Positions 61,219-64,000 of a stretch of 64,000 bases of DNA are shown one piece after another. A program made the position numbers and the translations under genes. The first letter of the stretch is position 1; each line of letters starts with the position of its first letter. The DNA comes from UBA7359 sp041689615 (lineage in GTDB: Bacteria > Pseudomonadota > Gammaproteobacteria > Eutrophobiales > Eutrophobiaceae). The DNA lies in assembly GCA_041689615.1 (NCBI GenBank), contig JBDNFW010000052.1:1-64000 (forward strand), written 5' to 3'. The notes below the pieces were generated by a model that saw nothing but the letters and a program-made list of their open reading frames with translations, was not told the DNA's origin and searched no databases.

Positions 61219-61392
61219 ATGAGCTTACTATTTTCTATGTGGACGGTATTGGTAGCGATTGTTTTTTTAGGGATAGTCGTATGGGTATTTCTGGGTAATA
61301 AGGAAGAGTTTGATGAAGCAGCTCAAATTCCACTTGAAGAAACAGATGAACCTTTAATAGAAGAAGATTCAAGGGGGAAAACCCATGGCTGA
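61219..61392 (+). CDS. ccoQ: cbb3 oxidase subunit CcoQ/FixQ
   Basis: 57 aa: one span (8-25) and an acidic tail, the size and place of CcoQ. Eight bases after ccoO, and it overlaps ccoP by eight bases (stop at 61390-61392, ccoP ATG at 61385). Stabilises the complex. Confidence 0.88.
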   Translation: MSLLFSMWTVLVAIVFLGIVVWVFLGNKEEFDEAAQIPLEETDEPLIEEDSRGKTHG

Positions 61393-62290
61393 TTTTACAA
61401 GTGGATTTTGGACGTGGTTTATTAGTCTGACCACAATTGTAAGTATTATTGGAATTTTAATATTTCTCTTAAAGTGTTCCAAGAGAAGTCCAGATGAAGA
61501 TCCTGACAATGTTAAAACGATGGGACATGTCTGGGATGGCGATCTTGAAGAGTATAATAATCCATTACCGACATGGTGGTTTTATTGGTTCATTCTTACG
61601 ATTGTTTGGGCTGCTATTTATCTCGTTTTTTACCCTGGCTTGGGTTCTTACGCAGGCGTATTAGGCTGGACGCAGGTGAATCAATTAGAAGATGAAATGC
61701 AAGTGGCCGAAGAAAAGTACGGCCCGCTTTATCAACAATATTTAAATACTGACATAGTAGCGCTTGCTAAAGATGACGCAGCGCTAAAAGTTGGAGAACG
61801 TATTTATGCGAGTTATTGCACTACCTGTCATGGTTCCGACGCGCGTGGTGGTAGAGGCTTTCCAAACTTGCGTGATAATGATTGGCTCTATGGTGGCGAG
61901 CCTGAAAATATAAAAACAACATTATTGAACGGACGTCAGGGCGCGATGCCTGCTTGGGGTGAAATGTTCTCTACTGAACAAATATTTAACCTCACCAGCT
62001 ACGTTGAACAACTAGCGGGCAGAGAGGTGGACAGTATGCTTGCCTCTAAAGGTGGCGATCTCTACAAAACGAATTGTGCTATGTGCCATGGTGCAGAGGG
62101 TAAGGGCAATCACATGTTTGGTGCGCCTAATTTAACGGATGATATTTGGCTTTATGGCGGTTCACAAAAGAAGATTACCGAAACGCTGTTAATTGGCAGA
62201 AATGGCAAGATGCCTCCGCATAAGGAATTCCTCGGGGAAGCTAAAATTCATGTTCTCACAGCCTACATTTATAGCCTAAGTAATAATTAA
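61385..62290 (+). CDS. ccoP: cbb3 oxidase subunit III, diheme cytochrome c
   Basis: 301 aa: two spans (about 7-27 and 60-80), then two class I cytochrome domains with heme sites CTTCHG (Cys145) and CAMCHG (Cys231), each with a downstream Met ligand (GAMPAWGEM, GKMPPHKEFL). Electron entry point of the oxidase. Confidence 0.96.
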   Translation: MADFTSGFWTWFISLTTIVSIIGILIFLLKCSKRSPDEDPDNVKTMGHVWDGDLEEYNNPLPTWWFYWFILTIVWAAIYLVFYPGLGSYAGVLGWTQVNQLEDEMQVAEEKYGPLYQQYLNTDIVALAKDDAALKVGERIYASYCTTCHGSDARGGRGFPNLRDNDWLYGGEPENIKTTLLNGRQGAMPAWGEMFSTEQIFNLTSYVEQLAGREVDSMLASKGGDLYKTNCAMCHGAEGKGNHMFGAPNLTDDIWLYGGSQKKITETLLIGRNGKMPPHKEFLGEAKIHVLTAYIYSLSNN

Positions 62291-62296
62291 TTAAAT

Positions 62297-62581
62297 ATGG
62301 AAACCTGGGATCGTGTGGGTTCGATGTCAGTCGCGCAGAGAATCGCGACTGTCCTCTGGTTATCTTTTTTAATGGCAGGTATCGCGACCGGGTGTTTTTT
62401 CTCTGTAATCGATCCTTTTGAATTACAGTACTGCGTTGATTTTCCCGATGTGAGCCGGACCGGCGCATATTCCATTGGTTTTTTCATGTTCTGGTTATTG
62501 ACCTCATCATCCAGTTTATTAGCTGTATTTTTTGTTTACCCGACGAAAGGAAGAGCCGCTTCTGATAATCAGAATTCATAA
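62297..62581 (+). CDS. Small membrane protein between ccoP and ccoG
   Basis: 94 aa with two spans (about 14-36 and 61-80) and PFELQYCVDFPDVSRTGAYS between them. Six bases after ccoP, 20 bases before ccoG, so part of the cco transcript. I do not recognise a characterised family; it may be an accessory of cbb3 assembly. Confidence 0.7.
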   Translation: METWDRVGSMSVAQRIATVLWLSFLMAGIATGCFFSVIDPFELQYCVDFPDVSRTGAYSIGFFMFWLLTSSSSLLAVFFVYPTKGRAASDNQNS

Positions 62582-62601
62582 GGAAATAATTTTAGTTCTC
62601 C

Positions 62602-64000
62602 ATGCAACCTAATACTTCTGATAACAAGCCCACCACTACTAATTCAGCATCTAAAACTACTGAGCAGTCACTGTATGAAAAACGCGAGAAAATTTATCCG
62701 CGCGAGGTTCATGGTCGATTTGCAATCTTAAGAACGCTATCAGTTGTTGTCTTACTGGGTTTGTTTTTTATCTTGCCCTGGTTGGAAATGGGCGGACGAC
62801 AAGTTGTTTTGTTTGATTTGCCCGCACGTAAGTTTCATGTATTTTGGTTGACATTCTGGCCGCAAGATTTTCTTCTGCTAGCATTCTTATTGATGCTCGC
62901 TGCATTTTCATTGTTTTTCTTTACCGCACTTGCCGGTCGTTTGTGGTGTGGTTATGCCTGCCCGCAGACGGTATGGACTGAAGTCTATTTATGGATCGAA
63001 AGAAAAGTAGAAGGCTCACGTATGAAACAGATACGACTTGATAAAGCAGGTTGGTCACTCGATAAAATATTACGTAAATCGATAAAGCATTTTATTTGGT
63101 TGTTAGTTGCTGGCGCAACGGCTGTGACCTACGTCTCTTACTTCAGCTCCGAAGAACTTTTAAGCCGCGACTTGTTTACGTTTCAACTGGGCGGCTGGGA
63201 ATTTTTCTGGATTGCCTTCTTTACACTTACAACCTATATCAATGCAGGCTTTATGCGCGAGCAAGTTTGTAAGTACATGTGTCCCTATGCGCGTTTCCAG
63301 AGCGCGATGTTTGATAATGACACGCTGATTATTTCTTATGATGAAAAGCGTGGTGAGCCGCGTGGTTCCAGACGTTCAGACGTGCATACGGATTATAAAA
63401 AAGAAGCTTTGGGTGACTGTATCAACTGTACTATGTGCGTACAGGTCTGCCCGACCGGTATCGATATACGTGATGGACTGCAATACGAATGCATCGGCTG
63501 TTCGGCATGCATTGATGTCTGTGATGACGTCATGGATAAAATGAGTTATCCAAAAGGCCTCATTCGTTACACAACGCAGCATGCAATAGAAGGTAAACCT
63601 AGTCGCATATTACGTCCGCGTATTTTTATCTACTTTATAATACTGACACTATTTACATCGTTATTTATTGTTTATATTAGTCAGCGAACCTCTATTGGTC
63701 TGGATATTATTCGCGACAGAAATCAACTCTACCGCGAAACATCAGGTTTGATAGAAAATATATATACACTAAAGTTGATTAATAAGGCGGAACAAGATCG
63801 GACGTTTGATGTTAAAGCAGAAGGCATTGATGATCTCATCTTACTTGTTGATAAGAATACTATCCTAGTCGAAGCGGGTACAGTTTATGATTTACCCGTG
63901 CGCCTACGTGCGAAAGAAGAGAATCTCAACGGACGCAGCACAGAGATCCGTTTTATTCTTTCAGTGCCGGGCGATGATGATCTCTCCGTTACCGAAGTTG
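62602..64000 (+). CDS. ccoG: CcoG/FixG, cbb3 oxidase accessory iron-sulfur protein (cut by window end)
   Basis: 466 codons are visible and the frame is open at the window edge. N-terminal spans, GRLWCGYACPQTVWTEVY and REQVCKYMCPYARFQS (the NapH-like membrane part), then two 4Fe-4S motifs CINCTMCVQVCP and CIGCSACIDVCDD, another span and an Ig-like periplasmic domain. CcoG reduces Cu2+ to Cu+ for oxidase assembly. Family length is about 470-490, so only the end is missing. Confidence 0.95.
   Translation, partial: MQPNTSDNKPTTTNSASKTTEQSLYEKREKIYPREVHGRFAILRTLSVVVLLGLFFILPWLEMGGRQVVLFDLPARKFHVFWLTFWPQDFLLLAFLLMLAAFSLFFFTALAGRLWCGYACPQTVWTEVYLWIERKVEGSRMKQIRLDKAGWSLDKILRKSIKHFIWLLVAGATAVTYVSYFSSEELLSRDLFTFQLGGWEFFWIAFFTLTTYINAGFMREQVCKYMCPYARFQSAMFDNDTLIISYDEKRGEPRGSRRSDVHTDYKKEALGDCINCTMCVQVCPTGIDIRDGLQYECIGCSACIDVCDDVMDKMSYPKGLIRYTTQHAIEGKPSRILRPRIFIYFIILTLFTSLFIVYISQRTSIGLDIIRDRNQLYRETSGLIENIYTLKLINKAEQDRTFDVKAEGIDDLILLVDKNTILVEAGTVYDLPVRLRAKEENLNGRSTEIRFILSVPGDDDLSVTEV

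Overview
The window looks like chromosomal DNA of a low-GC (roughly 40 percent by eye) gammaproteobacterium. The order cinA/pncC - thpR - recA - recX - alaS - lysC - csrA - tRNA-Ser - tRNA-Arg is typical of that class. A cbb3 oxidase operon with its assembly genes and FNR points to a respiratory organism that copes with low oxygen. The genus cannot be named from sequence reading alone.

Layout. 1-1728: a type I-C-like CRISPR array of 27 repeats, entering from the left, with no cas genes in the window. Its last repeat abuts a truncated nuclease-like gene (1729-2040), followed by a 33-codon ORF and a KTSC-domain gene. 2846-5336: Sel1-repeat protein, tadA, pncC, thpR. 5394-7298 (-): a fatty acid desaturase-like protein and a WYL-domain regulator of the BrxR/CapW type, divergent from recA. 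7462-13371: recA-recX (CTG start)-alaS, lysC, csrA. 13557-14723: tRNA-Ser(GCU), tRNA-Arg(ACG) and a HigB/HigA-like toxin-antitoxin pair held between the tRNA-Arg 3' end and an exact 45-bp copy of it.

14894-23146 is a tight eight-gene operon of unknown function and the best candidate for an undescribed system. It encodes an acidic exported protein, a lipoprotein, two inner-membrane proteins with large periplasmic parts (one PEGA plus formylglycine-enzyme-like fold), a 50-aa secreted or membrane peptide, a MotA/TolQ/ExbB-type channel, and two ExbD/TolR-like single-span proteins whose periplasmic domain is a von Willebrand A domain. I read it as an ion-driven envelope motor with a VWA output module. 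Convergent to it (23165-26286) lie an MMPL/RND lipid exporter and an MlaC-like protein behind an FNR box.

26410-29531 carries an unknown protein and a MASE1-PAS-GGDEF-EAL protein. tRNA-Arg(UCG) at 29937 is followed by a metal-efflux block: a CzcCBA-type set (30612-36289) and a CusCBA-type set (37270-42965), each preceded by a small His or Cys/His-rich exported protein. Then come an IS30-family element, a REC-GGDEF-EAL protein, an IS110/IS1111-type element with subterminal inverted repeats and a structured 3' non-coding segment, an EAL-HDOD protein, a PAS-GGDEF cyclase and a Ser/Thr kinase with a cyclic-nucleotide-binding domain. Degenerate tRNA-Arg(ACG) 3' ends lie at 49264 and 50457 (a weaker one at 52151), so 14.7-52 kb may be accessory DNA built up at one tRNA attachment site.

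52227-64000 returns to probable core genes: an Aer-like chemoreceptor, a small ORF behind an FNR box, fnr, a SafE-like membrane protein, ccoS and ccoI on the minus strand, then a DUF6455 gene with a good FNR-type promoter, ccoNOQP, a small membrane protein and ccoG, which runs off the right edge. FNR, three perfect FNR boxes and the cbb3 genes form a coherent oxygen-response block.
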